Part shown: piece after piece, positions 36,941-47,465 of the stretch | Layout of the letters: the number at the start of each line of letters is the position of its first letter | How positions within the stretch are numbered: position 1 is the stretch's first letter | From: Lacticaseibacillus porcinae | GTDB lineage: Bacteria > Bacillota > Bacilli > Lactobacillales > Lactobacillaceae | Assembly: GCF_003946305.1 (NCBI RefSeq) | Contig: NZ_RHNS01000003.1 | Location: 62,001 to 126,000 of the forward strand | Direction of reading: 5' to 3' | Length of the DNA: 64,000 nucleotides | Translations under genes and position numbers: made by a program | Notes under the pieces: generated by a model | What the model was told of the DNA's origin: nothing | What the model saw: the letters and a program-made list of their open reading frames with translations, nothing else | The model's database searches: none

Positions 36941-37666
36941 TTATTCCCCAGCTAACGCCACCAAATGTTTAAACGGTGCCAACTGCGCTTGATCTTCGGT
37001 ATACAACATTTCAGGATGCCACTGCACGCCGAAGATCCGGTGACGCGCATCGTTTGATTCAACAGCTTCCACCACGTCGTCATGAGCGCGAGCAATCACG
37101 GTGAAGTCGTCTGCCACGTCTTTTAACGCTTGAGTGTGCAATGAGTTCACGAGATGCGTTTTACCTAAAGCTTGTGACAAATACGTCCCTTCAGTGAGAT
37201 CCACGTAATGAGACGCTTGGGTGTCAGGCGTTGGCACTTGCATGTGCTTGATCACCGGTTCCTTGCGATACGCAAGGTCTTGCCACAAGGTCCCGCCTAA
37301 ACCGACGTTGAGCATTTGCATGCCGCGGCAGACGCCTAAGATCGGTTTGTCCGTTGCGCGCACGGCTTGAATAATCGCCAATTCGAATTTATCGCGGCGC
37401 AAAGAGGTTTGCCCCATCAACGGTTGCGGCTCTTCCCCATATAAAAACGGTGACGCCCCTTGGCCGCCAGTCAACAAGAAGCCGTCAAACTGGTCGACAT
37501 ATTCGCTTGCAGCTTCGCGGTCGACTAACGGCAAAATCACCGGCGTCCCGCCAGCGGCATAAACAGCATCGATGTAAAACTGTGGCACATAAGTCGCAGG
37601 ATGGTTGTGGAACACTTTTTCGGCAAAATCATATTGATTCGCGACAATTGCGATCAATGGTTTCAT
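36941..37666 (-). CDS. gamma-glutamyl-gamma-aminobutyrate hydrolase family protein (class I glutamine amidotransferase)
   Basis: 241 residues of peptidase family C26: nucleophile Cys in LGVCRGMQMLNV, and the His-Glu pair in FGVQWHPEM. PuuD-like members hydrolyse gamma-glutamyl-GABA; others act on gamma-linked glutamyl compounds or peptides. It sits 2 bp after the OppA-type gene on the same strand, so a role in using an imported gamma-glutamyl peptide is plausible by context. Start at 37666. Confidence 0.85.
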   Translation of the reverse strand: MKPLIAIVANQYDFAEKVFHNHPATYVPQFYIDAVYAAGGTPVILPLVDREAASEYVDQFDGFLLTGGQGASPFLYGEEPQPLMGQTSLRRDKFELAIIQAVRATDKPILGVCRGMQMLNVGLGGTLWQDLAYRKEPVIKHMQVPTPDTQASHYVDLTEGTYLSQALGKTHLVNSLHTQALKDVADDFTVIARAHDDVVEAVESNDARHRIFGVQWHPEMLYTEDQAQLAPFKHLVALAGE

Positions 37667-37668
37667 TG

Positions 37669-39291
37669 TTACTTCACCTCAATATATTGATAGTTCACGG
37701 TCGAGCCAAACGGAATGATTGCAAGGCCCGACGTCTTTGGATTCTGCACATAGCTTAACCCCACTTGATAGACTGGCGCAATGGCCACATCCGTTTTGAT
37801 CAAACGCGTTTCGGCTTGTTGAATCGCTGTATAGCGTGCGTCTGCGTTGCTAGCTAAGCTGCCGTGGATCTTAGCGAGATCAGCATCATAAGCTTGGGAA
37901 TCGTATTTAGAGAAGTTGAGTTGGCCAGTGGATTGATACACATCTAAGAAGTTGATTGGATCATCAAAGTCAGGCGCCCAAGTCCCAAAGGCGATATCGT
38001 AATCACCGGAACGCTCCAAAGCAATGCGTTGCGCCACTGGGATCGACTTTAAGGTGATGTGAATGCCTGGCAAATGAGATTCGATCTGCCCTTGCAAAAA
38101 TTCACCAGCATTTTTAGCGTCTTCTGTATCTGCCGTTAACAAGGTCAAATTCAAACTCGACTTGCCAAGTTCTTGTTGCGCTTTAGCCCACTCGGCTTTA
38201 GCGTCAGTCGGGTTAAACGTCAACAAGTTGCCAGTATCTTGGCGATAGTCTTTGCCAGTCTTGGGATTAGTCGACAAGTTGCTTGGCACTAACCCATTTA
38301 ATGCGGCTGAGCCATCTTTTAACACGTTTTTGGCAAACTTACTTTTGTCGAAACTTTCTGCTAATGCGCGCCGCAAGTGGACATTAGCTGTCGCTGAACG
38401 TTTGAAGTTCATGCTGAGATAACCGATGGTCGGCGTGGTGATTTGATGCAACGCTTTGTTGTTGGTAAAGCGACTGAGGTTTTCAGACGTCAACGCCGCA
38501 TAATCGACTTTGCCGGTGTTGAACAAGTTCGCTGCCGTACCAGTATCTTTGACCACCCGAACGGAAACTGAATCGAGTTTCACTGATGACTTATCCCAGA
38601 AATTGTTGTTCTTTTGATAAGTCCAATTGTCGTTTTTTAAACTAAAGCCTTTGACTTTAAACGGTCCGTTGGCTAAGACGTCTGCGGAACTGGTCCCAAA
38701 TTTCTTCCCAGTTTTCTTGACGAAAGCTTCATTGACTGGCACATAAGGTGTCCCAGTCAGCAGATCTTTCAAATAAGTCAACGGCTCAGACAAGGTCAGT
38801 TGCAACTTGTAAGTGCCAAGGGCTTTGGCCCCAAGGCTCGACAATGGCTTGGCGCCGGTACGTACTGCTTGCCCATTTTTCAAAAAGTCCACGCGGGCCG
38901 CTTGGCTGGCACCAACTGTAGGATCAGCTAAGCGTTTGAAGGCATATACAAAGTCCGCTGCGGTGACTGGTTTGCCGTTAGACCACTTGGTGTGTTTTAA
39001 GGTGAAAGTGTAGACTGTTTTGTCGGCGTTAGTGGTGTAAGATTTCGCGACGCCGGCGACGACTTTATTCTTGGCGTCTCTGGTGTACAAGCCTTGTTGT
39101 TCGGCATTGATCACTTCAGCAGAAACGCTCAAGGTGTATTGCGCCGGATCCAAGGTATCAGGATTGGCATTCAACGTGGTTTTAAACACTTTTTTGTCGG
39201 TCGTTGCCGCTTTTTGTCCACAAGCAACTAGCAACAACCCCAAACTTGCGATGGTAATGGCGACGGTGGTGCCTTTGAATTTCACTGTCAT
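37669..39291 (-). CDS. oligopeptide ABC transporter substrate-binding lipoprotein (OppA type)
   Basis: 540 residues, a cluster C solute-binding protein. The N terminus MTVKFKGTTVAITIASLGLLLVACG (described here in parts: basic start, hydrophobic core, lipobox LVAC) predicts a lipid-anchored outer-surface protein cut before Cys. The body has the SBP_bac_5 features NPDTLDPAQY, YTFTLKHTKWSNGKPVTAADFVYAFKR and a late WAPDFDDPINFLD. Permease and ATPase genes are not adjacent, so it is an orphan binding protein, probably feeding a transporter elsewhere. Start behind GGGGG. Confidence 0.88.
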   Translation of the reverse strand: MTVKFKGTTVAITIASLGLLLVACGQKAATTDKKVFKTTLNANPDTLDPAQYTLSVSAEVINAEQQGLYTRDAKNKVVAGVAKSYTTNADKTVYTFTLKHTKWSNGKPVTAADFVYAFKRLADPTVGASQAARVDFLKNGQAVRTGAKPLSSLGAKALGTYKLQLTLSEPLTYLKDLLTGTPYVPVNEAFVKKTGKKFGTSSADVLANGPFKVKGFSLKNDNWTYQKNNNFWDKSSVKLDSVSVRVVKDTGTAANLFNTGKVDYAALTSENLSRFTNNKALHQITTPTIGYLSMNFKRSATANVHLRRALAESFDKSKFAKNVLKDGSAALNGLVPSNLSTNPKTGKDYRQDTGNLLTFNPTDAKAEWAKAQQELGKSSLNLTLLTADTEDAKNAGEFLQGQIESHLPGIHITLKSIPVAQRIALERSGDYDIAFGTWAPDFDDPINFLDVYQSTGQLNFSKYDSQAYDADLAKIHGSLASNADARYTAIQQAETRLIKTDVAIAPVYQVGLSYVQNPKTSGLAIIPFGSTVNYQYIEVK

Positions 39292-39439
39292 TGATTTACC
39301 CCCATTGGCGTCAGGTGAACTGCGATCGTCCACTTCCTAGCGAATGTTTATGAGAAAACTCTTCGCAATTATTCGCTATATGCCAAATATTTTAATGGGT
39401 TTCAAATAATAAGTCAATCTATAAATCGCAAACATTTGT

Positions 39440-40606
39440 TTATAAATAAAGGTACTGTTCCACGATGCCAACGAAGTAACTCGCCATCGGTGCGATCAAA
39501 TCGTCGTCAAAATCAAACTTACTGGTGTGTACATAAGGTTTGTTCTTGCCGCCACTCATCAAGGCATAACACCCTGGCACTTGATCGAGCATAAAAGCAA
39601 AATCTTCAGAGGCCATCACCGGATCAAATTGGGTACGGATCTTGTCGCCGAAGACTTGTTCTGCTACTTGTTGGGCGATTGCCACTGGTTGTTCAGCATT
39701 GATCACCGCCGGGGAAATTTGAAAATGTTCGCATTGTATGTTGGCACCATACGCTTGCCCCACCCCTTGTGCGATTTGATCGATATGCGCAATGGTTTGG
39801 TCGCGCACTTTACTGTCCAGCGTGCGAATACTCAAAAACAGTTGTGCGGTGTCTGGAATCACATTATAGGTTTCCGCTTGTCCGGCTAAGAAACTCCCGA
39901 CTGTCACCACTGTGGCATCAAGTGGTGAGGTATTGCGCGAAACCACGCTTTGCAAACTTTGAATCAACGCCGCGCCGACGACAATAGGATCAACGGTGCG
40001 TTCAGGCGCTGACGCATGGCCGCCATGGCCGTGAATGGTGATCCGCATGCGATCAGAGCTTGCCATCACGGCGCCTGGCTGCAAATAAATTGTGCCATCA
40101 TCGAGATGCGGCCAGTTGTGATACCCAAACAACATGTCGCAAGGAAAACGATCAAACAACCCGTCGGCAAGCATTTTCGGGGCGCCATGAACGCCTTCTT
40201 CCCCAGGTTGAAAAATCACATTCACAGTACCATCAAATTCACCATATTCAGACAAGTAACGCGCAGTCGCAAGCATCGTGGTGATGTGACCGTCATGGCC
40301 GCAAGCATGCATCAAGCCTGGGACTTGGCTCTTGTATGGAAGGCCGGTGGCTTCTGTGATCGGCAAACAATCCATATCGGCGCGCAAGCCAACGGTTTTG
40401 GTTGAGGTGCCGCGGCGCAGTTGCCCCACGACACCGTTACCGCCGACATGTTCGGTGACAGCAAAACCATAGTCGCGCAATTTTTCTGCGACGAGTTGCG
40501 CCGTATTGACAGTAGCTAATCCCAGTTCTGGATGTTCATGTAAGTGATGGCGCAGTTGCGTGAATTCATCTTGCCAGTCATCAAGTGGCGCTAAATTGTG
40601 AGTCAT
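39440..40606 (-). CDS. M20-family amidohydrolase (N-acyl-amino acid / hippurate hydrolase type)
   Basis: 388 residues with the M20D zinc ligands and surrounds: RADMDCLPI, HACGHDGHITTMLATAR, FQPGEEGVHGAPKML, and GHGGHASAPERTVDP in the dimerisation lid, then DPVMASEDFAFML. Such enzymes remove acyl groups from amino acids or cleave small amides. Monocistronic, AT-rich gap upstream. The precise acyl or amino acid preference is not evident. Confidence 0.88.
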   Translation of the reverse strand: MTHNLAPLDDWQDEFTQLRHHLHEHPELGLATVNTAQLVAEKLRDYGFAVTEHVGGNGVVGQLRRGTSTKTVGLRADMDCLPITEATGLPYKSQVPGLMHACGHDGHITTMLATARYLSEYGEFDGTVNVIFQPGEEGVHGAPKMLADGLFDRFPCDMLFGYHNWPHLDDGTIYLQPGAVMASSDRMRITIHGHGGHASAPERTVDPIVVGAALIQSLQSVVSRNTSPLDATVVTVGSFLAGQAETYNVIPDTAQLFLSIRTLDSKVRDQTIAHIDQIAQGVGQAYGANIQCEHFQISPAVINAEQPVAIAQQVAEQVFGDKIRTQFDPVMASEDFAFMLDQVPGCYALMSGGKNKPYVHTSKFDFDDDLIAPMASYFVGIVEQYLYL

Positions 40607-40697
40607 GGAAACCTCCAGTGAAACTATGATAGCTTTGATTGTACCGCAAAAATGAGATATTGGTTAATTTAACGTGATAAAAAAAAAAAGCCGCTAA

Positions 40698-41657
40698 TCA
40701 GCGACTTTTGGTAAAACGAACGGTTTGGGCCACCGCATCGAATTCGGCAAAATCTCCGATCGGCGTGGTCATCATCGGGACTGTGTGACACGAATCATAA
40801 TCGTAGATCACCGGTAGCGGTTGGTCATTGAGCACTTCCAGTAAAATATCGATCGGCGCCCGCCCAGTCCCAGCATCATCAAACAGCGCATGTTTGCCGA
40901 GGATCACGCCGCGAACTTGATCGAACACCCCAGCATTTTTCAACATGGCAAAGTTGCGTTCAACCGTGGCGGCATCTTTTTCTGCATCTTCGATCAACAA
41001 CAGATCATCAGGTGCCAACTGCGGGAAATAAGTCGAATGAATAAACCCAGTCATCGTATCGAGGTTGCCACCAATGATCCGGCCTGATAATTGCGGCGTT
41101 TGGGTGTAACCCCAATGATTGCCATGCATCTGCTTAGGGGTGTCAAAATTTTCCCAGTTGGTATGATCATCACTCCAAGTGGTTGGGGCTTGAAGCAACG
41201 TGTCACCAGCCAACACCGCTTGAAAATCCTTCAGCGATTCATTGACAATTGGTGCCCACTCACCAAACCCTGCCACCAGCGTCGGTCCATACAAGACTCG
41301 ACAGTTCGGCGCTTTGGTATAAATGGCTAACAACAAAGCCGTCACATCTGAATAACCAACGATGGTTTTGGGATGGGCATTGAGATAGTCATAGTCGAGA
41401 TACGGCAACATCGCATTGCTATTCATCCCACCGATCGTTGCCATTAAAATATCGACTTGCGGATCATGGATCAAGGCGTTGAGTTCTGCCACCCGCGCTT
41501 GAATCGCGCCGCTGCGATAACCATCTGCCTGCCCAGTCAAGGAACCCGCGACCAACTGATAGCCAGCCGCTTTCAAAAAATTCTGCGCCCGGGCAAAGCG
41601 TACCGGACTGATTGCAGTGATCGGCGTGGACGGTGAGAAAAAGCCGATTGTCGTCAT
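40698..41657 (-). CDS. LD-carboxypeptidase family protein (S66, MccF-like)
   Basis: 319 residues of peptidase family S66: FFSPSTPIT at the N terminus, the nucleophile elbow ATIGGMNSNAMLPYLD, and the C-terminal GKHALFDDAG and YDSCHTVPMMTTPIG regions. S66 members trim tetrapeptides from peptidoglycan (LdcA) or inactivate microcin C-like antibiotics (MccF). The elbow with asparagines fits the MccF-like branch more than LdcA. Start at 41657 behind AAGGAGG. Confidence 0.82.
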   Translation of the reverse strand: MTTIGFFSPSTPITAISPVRFARAQNFLKAAGYQLVAGSLTGQADGYRSGAIQARVAELNALIHDPQVDILMATIGGMNSNAMLPYLDYDYLNAHPKTIVGYSDVTALLLAIYTKAPNCRVLYGPTLVAGFGEWAPIVNESLKDFQAVLAGDTLLQAPTTWSDDHTNWENFDTPKQMHGNHWGYTQTPQLSGRIIGGNLDTMTGFIHSTYFPQLAPDDLLLIEDAEKDAATVERNFAMLKNAGVFDQVRGVILGKHALFDDAGTGRAPIDILLEVLNDQPLPVIYDYDSCHTVPMMTTPIGDFAEFDAVAQTVRFTKSR

Positions 41658-41695
41658 ATTGCACCCCTCCTTGTTGGTTAGCAATTATAACACAA

Positions 41696-41726
41696 AAAAT
41701 CACCTCACAAGGAGATGATTTCGTTG
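41696..41726 (-). terminator. terminator after gltX
   Basis: Minus strand AAATCA/TGATTT hairpin (with CTCCTTGTGAG inner part) followed by TTTTTT. Confidence 0.65.
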
Positions 41727-41731
41727 AAACC

Positions 41732-43222
41732 TTATTTTTCAATCAGCGCTAAGACGCGATCGATGTTGGCCATGACTTTGTCGCGACCCATCAGTTCCAT
41801 GGTTTCGGCTAATTGAGGGCCGTGCATATGGAAAGTAGCAGCGATACGAACAGGCATAAAGAGCTTACGGCCTTTAACGCCTAAAGCCAAGCGGATTTGG
41901 TAAACTTCTTGGTTGATGAAGTAAGCGGTGAAGACATCTAAGGCTTCAAGCTTTTCTTTCAACAACTTGATGATCGGCAAGGCATTGTCATCGGCGATTT
42001 CTTTCATTTCGTCTTCAGTCAATTCCGTGCGATCTTCAAAGAAGATGCTGGACAAGTCAACGACTTGTTGGGTGTAACTCATTTGTGGAATGTACAAGCT
42101 GATCATTTGACGCGCCCATTCGATGGTGTTCGCGTCTGGATCTGCAGGCACGCGGCCAGCTTCGATCAAGTTTTCCAACGCCAAAGCAGTGAGCTCTGAA
42201 GGTTGGGTTTCCTTGATGTACTTGTTGTTGACCCATTCCAGCTTCTTTTGGTCAAAGCGCGCAGGTGATTTGCTCAGGCGCTTTTCATCAAATAACTTGA
42301 TGAATTCCTTTTTGGTGAAGATCTCGTCTTCACCTTTAGGCGACCAGCCCAGCAAAGTGATGAAGTTGAACATCGCGTTTGGCAAGTAACCCAGTTCACG
42401 ATATTGTTCGATGAACTGCAAGACGTTTTCGTCACGCTTGGAAAGCTTTTTGCCAGTAGCGCCGTTGATGATCAAGGTCATGTGACCAAAGACTGGGGCT
42501 TCCCAACCTAAAGCATCATAAACAGCCATTTGCTTTGGGGTGTTGGCGATATGGTCATCCCCACGTAAAACGTGAGTGATTTCCATCAAATGATCGTCGA
42601 TCACCACAGCAAAGTTATAAGTTGGCATGCCGTCGCGCTTTAAAATGACAAAGTCGCCGCCGATGGTGTTGCCATCGATGGAAATATCGCCTTTGACGAT
42701 ATCTTGCCATTCATACGTTTTATCTTCTGGAATGTGGAAGCGAATGACTGGGGTCAAGGCCTTAGCCTTAGCGGCATCGATCTTGGCTTGCTTTTCAGCT
42801 TCAGTCAAGCCTTCATATTCGTAAACGTAATGCGGCATTTCGTGGTTAGCTTGTTGCGCTTCACGATCGGCTTGCAATTCTTCTTCAGTCTTGTAAGATT
42901 CGTAAGCCTTGCCTTCAGCCAGCAATTGGTTGATGTATTTCATGTAGATGTCTTTGCGTTCAGATTGACGGTACGGCCCGAAGTCGCCGCCTTTATCTGG
43001 ACCCTCATCCCAATCAATGCCTAACCAGTGCAGGTTTTCGATTTGGCTTTTTTCACCATCAGCAATGTTACGTTTTTGGTCGGTATCTTCAATGCGAAGT
43101 ACCATCGTCCCATTGTAATGACGTGCGAAAAGATAGTTGAACAGTGCCGTCCGGGCATTTCCGATGTGAAGATGGCCGGTTGGACTTGGTGCATAGCGCA
43201 CCCGAATTGGTCGATCTGCCAA
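41732..43222 (-). CDS. gltX: glutamyl-tRNA synthetase
   Basis: 496 residues. Class I signatures are [25 protein letters not shown] (HIGH) at the N terminus and [11 protein letters not shown] (KMSKS-like). It charges tRNA-Glu and, in bacteria without GlnRS, also tRNA-Gln before amidation. The start is TTG at 43222, nine nt after GGAGG and just before [11 protein letters not shown]. The frame extends 36 residues upstream without a start site, and an ATG immediately before is in another frame. Confidence 0.95.
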   Translation of the reverse strand: MADRPIRVRYAPSPTGHLHIGNARTALFNYLFARHYNGTMVLRIEDTDQKRNIADGEKSQIENLHWLGIDWDEGPDKGGDFGPYRQSERKDIYMKYINQLLAEGKAYESYKTEEELQADREAQQANHEMPHYVYEYEGLTEAEKQAKIDAAKAKALTPVIRFHIPEDKTYEWQDIVKGDISIDGNTIGGDFVILKRDGMPTYNFAVVIDDHLMEITHVLRGDDHIANTPKQMAVYDALGWEAPVFGHMTLIINGATGKKLSKRDENVLQFIEQYRELGYLPNAMFNFITLLGWSPKGEDEIFTKKEFIKLFDEKRLSKSPARFDQKKLEWVNNKYIKETQPSELTALALENLIEAGRVPADPDANTIEWARQMISLYIPQMSYTQQVVDLSSIFFEDRTELTEDEMKEIADDNALPIIKLLKEKLEALDVFTAYFINQEVYQIRLALGVKGRKLFMPVRIAATFHMHGPQLAETMELMGRDKVMANIDRVLALIEK

Positions 43223-43296
43223 TGCATTACGCCTCCATTTTTCTTTAAACAATGCGTTACTAGTGTACCACAGACACACACGGCTTGCAGAAAAAA

Positions 43297-43743
43297 TCAC
43301 GCTGGGATGCTCGGTTGATACGACCACCACAACAAAATCGCACCACTAGCTAACATCCCCACTAAAGCAAGCTTGCCGATAAGGCCGTGGATGAAGATGA
43401 CGGCAACTGCTGTCACAGCATCTATCCCCATCGCCGTCACGCCTTTGGGTAAAGCAATGCCAGCATCGCGCAGCCGTCTAACTTGTAGTGACGCACTTGG
43501 CACAACAGTCAAGGCGATGACGACCAGTAAGGCAATGATCAGTGTTTGTCGTAATTGATTGTTGCTGAAAATTGCTCGTCCTTGCACCAACACGATTAAG
43601 TTCACGATCACGGATAATAAATACCCAAATAACCACACCCACCAATATTCTGAGCGACTTGAACGACCTTTGAAATTGCCTGCATTGCGTCCCCAGGCGA
43701 CGACTGCTTGAAAGCAACTCGCCCCATACCACCGATTATGCAT
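43297..43743 (-). CDS. DUF805-family membrane protein
   Basis: 148 residues with four membrane helices. The N-terminal [19 protein letters not shown] and LRDAGIALP are the family's Arg-rich and Trp/Tyr landmarks. Function not known; members are small membrane proteins found widely in bacteria. Start behind GGAGGTGGGG. Confidence 0.85.
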   Translation of the reverse strand: MHNRWYGASCFQAVVAWGRNAGNFKGRSSRSEYWWVWLFGYLLSVIVNLIVLVQGRAIFSNNQLRQTLIIALLVVIALTVVPSASLQVRRLRDAGIALPKGVTAMGIDAVTAVAVIFIHGLIGKLALVGMLASGAILLWWSYQPSIPA

Positions 43744-43848
43744 TTCCCCACCTCCATGGGCTCATTATCTCAAATTCCAGGGACTTTGCAATCGGTTTCA
43801 GTTTCTTCTATTAAAATAGCTGGCTTCATCGCAAGCCAGCTAAATCAA

Positions 43849-44100
43849 TTATTTTTGACGCAATTGGCGGATCTGGATAACAGCGTCGTAAATCGAAACC
43901 AAAGCGATCAGCCCTTCGATCCACATCACCATCGAACCTTTGAATCCATGGAACAACGCCAACACAGCAACAATCGCCAAAATGATCACATCAAGCGTCA
44001 AGCGACCTTTTGGGGTTTCAAACCAGCTGCGATAACGGAAGTACACAATGGCAAACACCACCAACAAAATGATCCACAACATTGCATTCACGGCTTTCAT
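43849..44100 (-). CDS. small membrane protein
   Basis: 83 residues with three hydrophobic stretches (residues 5-20, 38-52, 58-75) and a charged C terminus. No family recognised. Between DUF805 and permease genes on the same strand. Confidence 0.6.
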   Translation of the reverse strand: MKAVNAMLWIILLVVFAIVYFRYRSWFETPKGRLTLDVIILAIVAVLALFHGFKGSMVMWIEGLIALVSIYDAVIQIRQLRQK

Positions 44101-44167
44101 AAAAGACTATACATTTATGATAGCGGTTTACACCGCGAAACACCAGACTGAATTACACAACGTCATT

Positions 44168-45628
44168 TTAATGCTTCACTAATGAATGCTGCTTTTGTTC
44201 GCGACGCGCTAAAAGCGGCATGATCCCGCCGACCCCAAACAACACAGCAACTGATACGATGTTCATCGCCAGCTCATGCCACCACAACCCTGACCACAAA
44301 GCACCTTCTTGTGGTAAGACACCAAGGCTTGCGCAAACAAAAGCAAACAAGAAGCCCCAAACGCCAACGGTGATCGCCAAGCCTTTATTTTTAATGAAGA
44401 CAAATGGGGAATCAAAGCGGTCTTCATGCAGCCGCAGAGCGATAAAGCCTAAGAACAACCAGCAAGACTTATATGGGGTCACGATCCCGTTTAAGTTCAA
44501 CAACCAGTTAAAAATCGAGTTGATCGAAGGCAACGTCCCAGATAGCAACAACAAGAACAAGCACAGTAGCGCCGTCAATGTGTAAGCATGAATGGGACGA
44601 CCAGTGCGATCGAGTTTCCGCATCCAACTTGGCATGTAGCGATCAGAGGCATCCCCTGACAACACGCGACTGGAAGCATCCAGCAAAACGCCAAGTTGTG
44701 ACAACATATAAATGAAGGAAACAAACGAGTAAATGTGAAGCATCAACTTCCCAAGCCCCAAGCTTTCGCCTAAACGATCAAAGGCGTAAAAGGCACCGTT
44801 CATTTTCAAATCGTTTGGTAAGTGATGGGCGTTGAAGAAAACCCCTAAAGCCAAAGACCCAAACACAGTTAAAAATACAGTGAGGACGATCAACAAGTAC
44901 ATCGCTTTAGGAAATTCAGACTTCGGATTGCGGAGCTTGGTGACATATGCGGCGCCAATTTCTGCGCCAGACACCGCAAACACTAACAAACCAGTGGTGG
45001 CAAAGTAATGGGTGTCAAACTTGGGAATGAAGGCTGACCAAGTGAATGGTTGCGTGGCAATGTGCACGCCTTGCTTCAACCCGACAACCGTCATGATCAC
45101 AAACAACACCGTCATGATAAACATGGCGCCACCTGCTAACATCCCTAAGATTTCGAGAGATTTTTGCACGAGGTTTTGGAACACTAAGAACAACCCAATG
45201 ACCACAAAAGTGAAGATCCCAAACATCACGTTAGTCATATATTTATCTAAGGAATTATTCCCTAAAATCGTCCAAGACAGCGACACGATCACGGAGTTGG
45301 CAACGTCAACGGTGTAAGGCATTAAACTTGCCCAAAACATCCAGCCAGTCCAATACCCTGCCCCTTCGCCTAGCGCATGCTTCGACCAACTCGCCAAACC
45401 ACCGCCTGCTTCATTAAACGTCGATCCCATTTGCGCAGAGATCAACCCGTAAGGCAATACATAAGCCACCGCCATGAAGATCCATGAGAAAATCACTGAC
45501 AAGCCTTGATTTTGGAATGGGTAGATCACATCTTCAAAGCCGACGATGGTGGTGAACGTCAATAACGTCAACATCGGCCATTTCATATAAGATTTCGTAT
45601 CTGGATTTAAATCTGGATCCATTTGCAT
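44168..45628 (-). CDS. APC-superfamily amino acid transporter
   Basis: 486 residues from ATG 45628 (GGGAGG upstream; the 22 residues before it lack a site). About twelve membrane segments; FNEAGGGLASWSKHALGEGAGYWTGWMFWAS is like the glutamate:GABA antiporter/YfnA-type region. It may be an amino acid/polyamine or exchange transporter. No decarboxylase gene is adjacent, so an antiport role is unsupported. Confidence 0.8.
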   Translation of the reverse strand: MQMDPDLNPDTKSYMKWPMLTLLTFTTIVGFEDVIYPFQNQGLSVIFSWIFMAVAYVLPYGLISAQMGSTFNEAGGGLASWSKHALGEGAGYWTGWMFWASLMPYTVDVANSVIVSLSWTILGNNSLDKYMTNVMFGIFTFVVIGLFLVFQNLVQKSLEILGMLAGGAMFIMTVLFVIMTVVGLKQGVHIATQPFTWSAFIPKFDTHYFATTGLLVFAVSGAEIGAAYVTKLRNPKSEFPKAMYLLIVLTVFLTVFGSLALGVFFNAHHLPNDLKMNGAFYAFDRLGESLGLGKLMLHIYSFVSFIYMLSQLGVLLDASSRVLSGDASDRYMPSWMRKLDRTGRPIHAYTLTALLCLFLLLLSGTLPSINSIFNWLLNLNGIVTPYKSCWLFLGFIALRLHEDRFDSPFVFIKNKGLAITVGVWGFLFAFVCASLGVLPQEGALWSGLWWHELAMNIVSVAVLFGVGGIMPLLARREQKQHSLVKH

Positions 45629-45749
45629 GAAAATAATTCCTCCCGAATATGTACGAGTCAGCATATAGCACCGACCCAATTGAATTAATGCCAATTGAAT
45701 ATGTTACGCTTTCTGAAAACTTATGCCAAGAAAAATCAATGTTTTCATA

Positions 45750-45783
45750 CAAAAAAATCGCAGCTGGCGAGCTGCGATTTCTG
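45750..45783 (-). terminator. terminator
   Basis: AAATCGCAGC/GCTGCGATTT hairpin; on the minus strand followed by TTTTT. It ends the small secreted-protein gene at 45791. Confidence 0.75.
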
Positions 45784-45790
45784 TCAGAGG

Positions 45791-46054
45791 TTATTTTTGT
45801 TTCCAGGTCCCATCGGCTTGTCGTTCGATTTCGATGACCTGTTTGGTTTTGTTATCATAAACCTGCATTGTCGAAGGCGTGTCTTTGAAGCGACTGGGAT
45901 AAACTGCGTTGCCGTTTTTATCCCAGATCTTCACTTGATCGCCGCCTTGGGCTTGAAAACTGCGGTAAGCAGTGAGGCAAGCGACGCTGATTGCAAACAT
46001 GGCGATGATCGCGAGCATTACAGGGATCGGTTTAAGGGAGCGGTATGCTTTCAT
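45791..46054 (-). CDS. small exported or membrane-anchored protein
   Basis: 87 residues: one N-terminal hydrophobic helix (IPVMLAIIAMFAISVACLTAY), then a soluble 50-residue domain with repeated short beta motifs (VKIWDKNGNAVYP, MQVYDNKTKQVIEIERQADGTW). Start behind GGAGG. Family not recognised. Confidence 0.65.
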   Translation of the reverse strand: MKAYRSLKPIPVMLAIIAMFAISVACLTAYRSFQAQGGDQVKIWDKNGNAVYPSRFKDTPSTMQVYDNKTKQVIEIERQADGTWKQK

Positions 46055-46131
46055 CAGTGGGCGCCTCCATCTGGGTGTCATGTCAAAGATAACTTTAATA
46101 TATCATGACTGGATTGCTGACACTACTATTT

Positions 46132-46722
46132 TTACAACGCGGCATCGATTTTTTCAGCTTGGGCTAACCACTGTTGGCGCTTGTTGTCGCTAGATTTCTT
46201 GACCATATTGCAACTGAACCATTGCACCTGTTTCAACCCCATTTTCCGAAACGTCCCGCGAATCAGCGCGCGTTGGATCGCATCGCCAAACACAAAACGG
46301 TACAACGCTTTGGGTGTATTCATCGTGGTCATGATCGTGGTGGACTTCAAATTGGTGAGCAGCGAAGTCATGCCAGTGCCGCCTTTGGTGTAGTCAAAGG
46401 TTTCACCAGGAAAGACGACTTTATCGATGAAGCCTTTCATCATCGCTGGCATAAGTTCCCACCAAATCGGGAACACCAAAATCAAATGATCTGCTTGCTT
46501 CACTCGTTCAATATAGTCAACGGCTTGTTCATCTTGCGCCTTGTGTTTCAAAAAGCCGATCAAGTCTGCACTGTGCATCACTGGATCAAAACCATCTGCT
46601 TCTAAGTCGATGACGTCGACTGCATGACCTTGTTGTTGGGCGCCTTGTTTTGCGGCTTCCATCAAGGCGTGGCAGAAGCTGCCGGCATATGGGTGAGAGG
46701 TAACGATTACTGTTTTTGTCAT
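46132..46722 (-). CDS. NAD(P)H dehydrogenase (quinone), flavodoxin-like
   Basis: 196 residues of the NQO/KefF/MdaB family: TSHPYAGSFCHALMEAA (phosphate loop of the flavin site) and LILVFPIWWELMPAMMKGFIDKV. It reduces quinones or similar acceptors by two electrons with FAD or FMN. Lies beside a Crp/Fnr-type regulator on the same strand, suggesting redox-linked control. Start at 46722 behind GGAGG. Confidence 0.88.
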   Translation of the reverse strand: MTKTVIVTSHPYAGSFCHALMEAAKQGAQQQGHAVDVIDLEADGFDPVMHSADLIGFLKHKAQDEQAVDYIERVKQADHLILVFPIWWELMPAMMKGFIDKVVFPGETFDYTKGGTGMTSLLTNLKSTTIMTTMNTPKALYRFVFGDAIQRALIRGTFRKMGLKQVQWFSCNMVKKSSDNKRQQWLAQAEKIDAAL

Positions 46723-46790
46723 TTTACTGACCTCCATTTAGTTGATGACAACAGCATATCGTCAACTTTGAAGGCCAGCATTAACCTTTG

Positions 46791-47336
46791 TTAATTCGCC
46801 TGATCTTTTTTCACGCGGTTGCGGATCCGCGACAAAGATACTGGTGTAATCCCTAAATAAGTGGCGAGCTCAGATTGCGGGACGCGTTTCACTAACGCCG
46901 GATCACTGACTAACAAACTGCGATAGCGCGTTTCTTGCGATTGTTCGATCCGATTCAAAAAATATTGCATGTAGTCAATGAAGCGATGGGCAATATGATC
47001 AGTAAACGCAGCGATCATTTCTGGATCAGTTTGCAGACGTTGGCGCAACAAGTTGCCATCGATCACTTGCACTGTCGTCGGTTCGATGGCAGTGATGGCA
47101 AATAGACTCGGCGTTTTTAAATAGAAGCTTTCAAACGATGCCACGGCTTGTTCTTCAAAGAAAAACTGTAAGGTAATGTCGCGGCCATCGTCGTTATGCC
47201 ATAATCGCACCGCGCCTTGTTCAATATAAAATAAGCTTTGTGCCTGATCGCCTTCGCGCAGCAGATCCTCGCCCACGGCAAAATGCCTGACATGACCCAT
47301 TGCTTTGATTTGCTCGAGATCATCCGTTAAATTCAT
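46791..47336 (-). CDS. Crp/Fnr-family transcription regulator
   Basis: 181 residues: a cyclic nucleotide-binding-like beta barrel (GEDLLREGDQAQSLFYIEQGAVRLWH) and a C-terminal helix-turn-helix (PQSELATYLGITPVSLSRIRNRV). No Fe-S cysteines of classic Fnr are present. It lies 69 bp upstream of the quinone reductase start, with both genes in one direction, so it may control that gene. Start 47336 is eight nt after GGAGG. Confidence 0.88.
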   Translation of the reverse strand: MNLTDDLEQIKAMGHVRHFAVGEDLLREGDQAQSLFYIEQGAVRLWHNDDGRDITLQFFFEEQAVASFESFYLKTPSLFAITAIEPTTVQVIDGNLLRQRLQTDPEMIAAFTDHIAHRFIDYMQYFLNRIEQSQETRYRSLLVSDPALVKRVPQSELATYLGITPVSLSRIRNRVKKDQAN

Positions 47337-47465
47337 CGCCAACGCCTCCAATTCGTTGGTTCGATTATACCTTGAATGCAGAAAATCCTCAGTAACACCC
47401 AGAATTAAATAACAAAATAAATATCTGATTATAAATGTTAGGGGCTACTTTCGGCGGTGAAATCT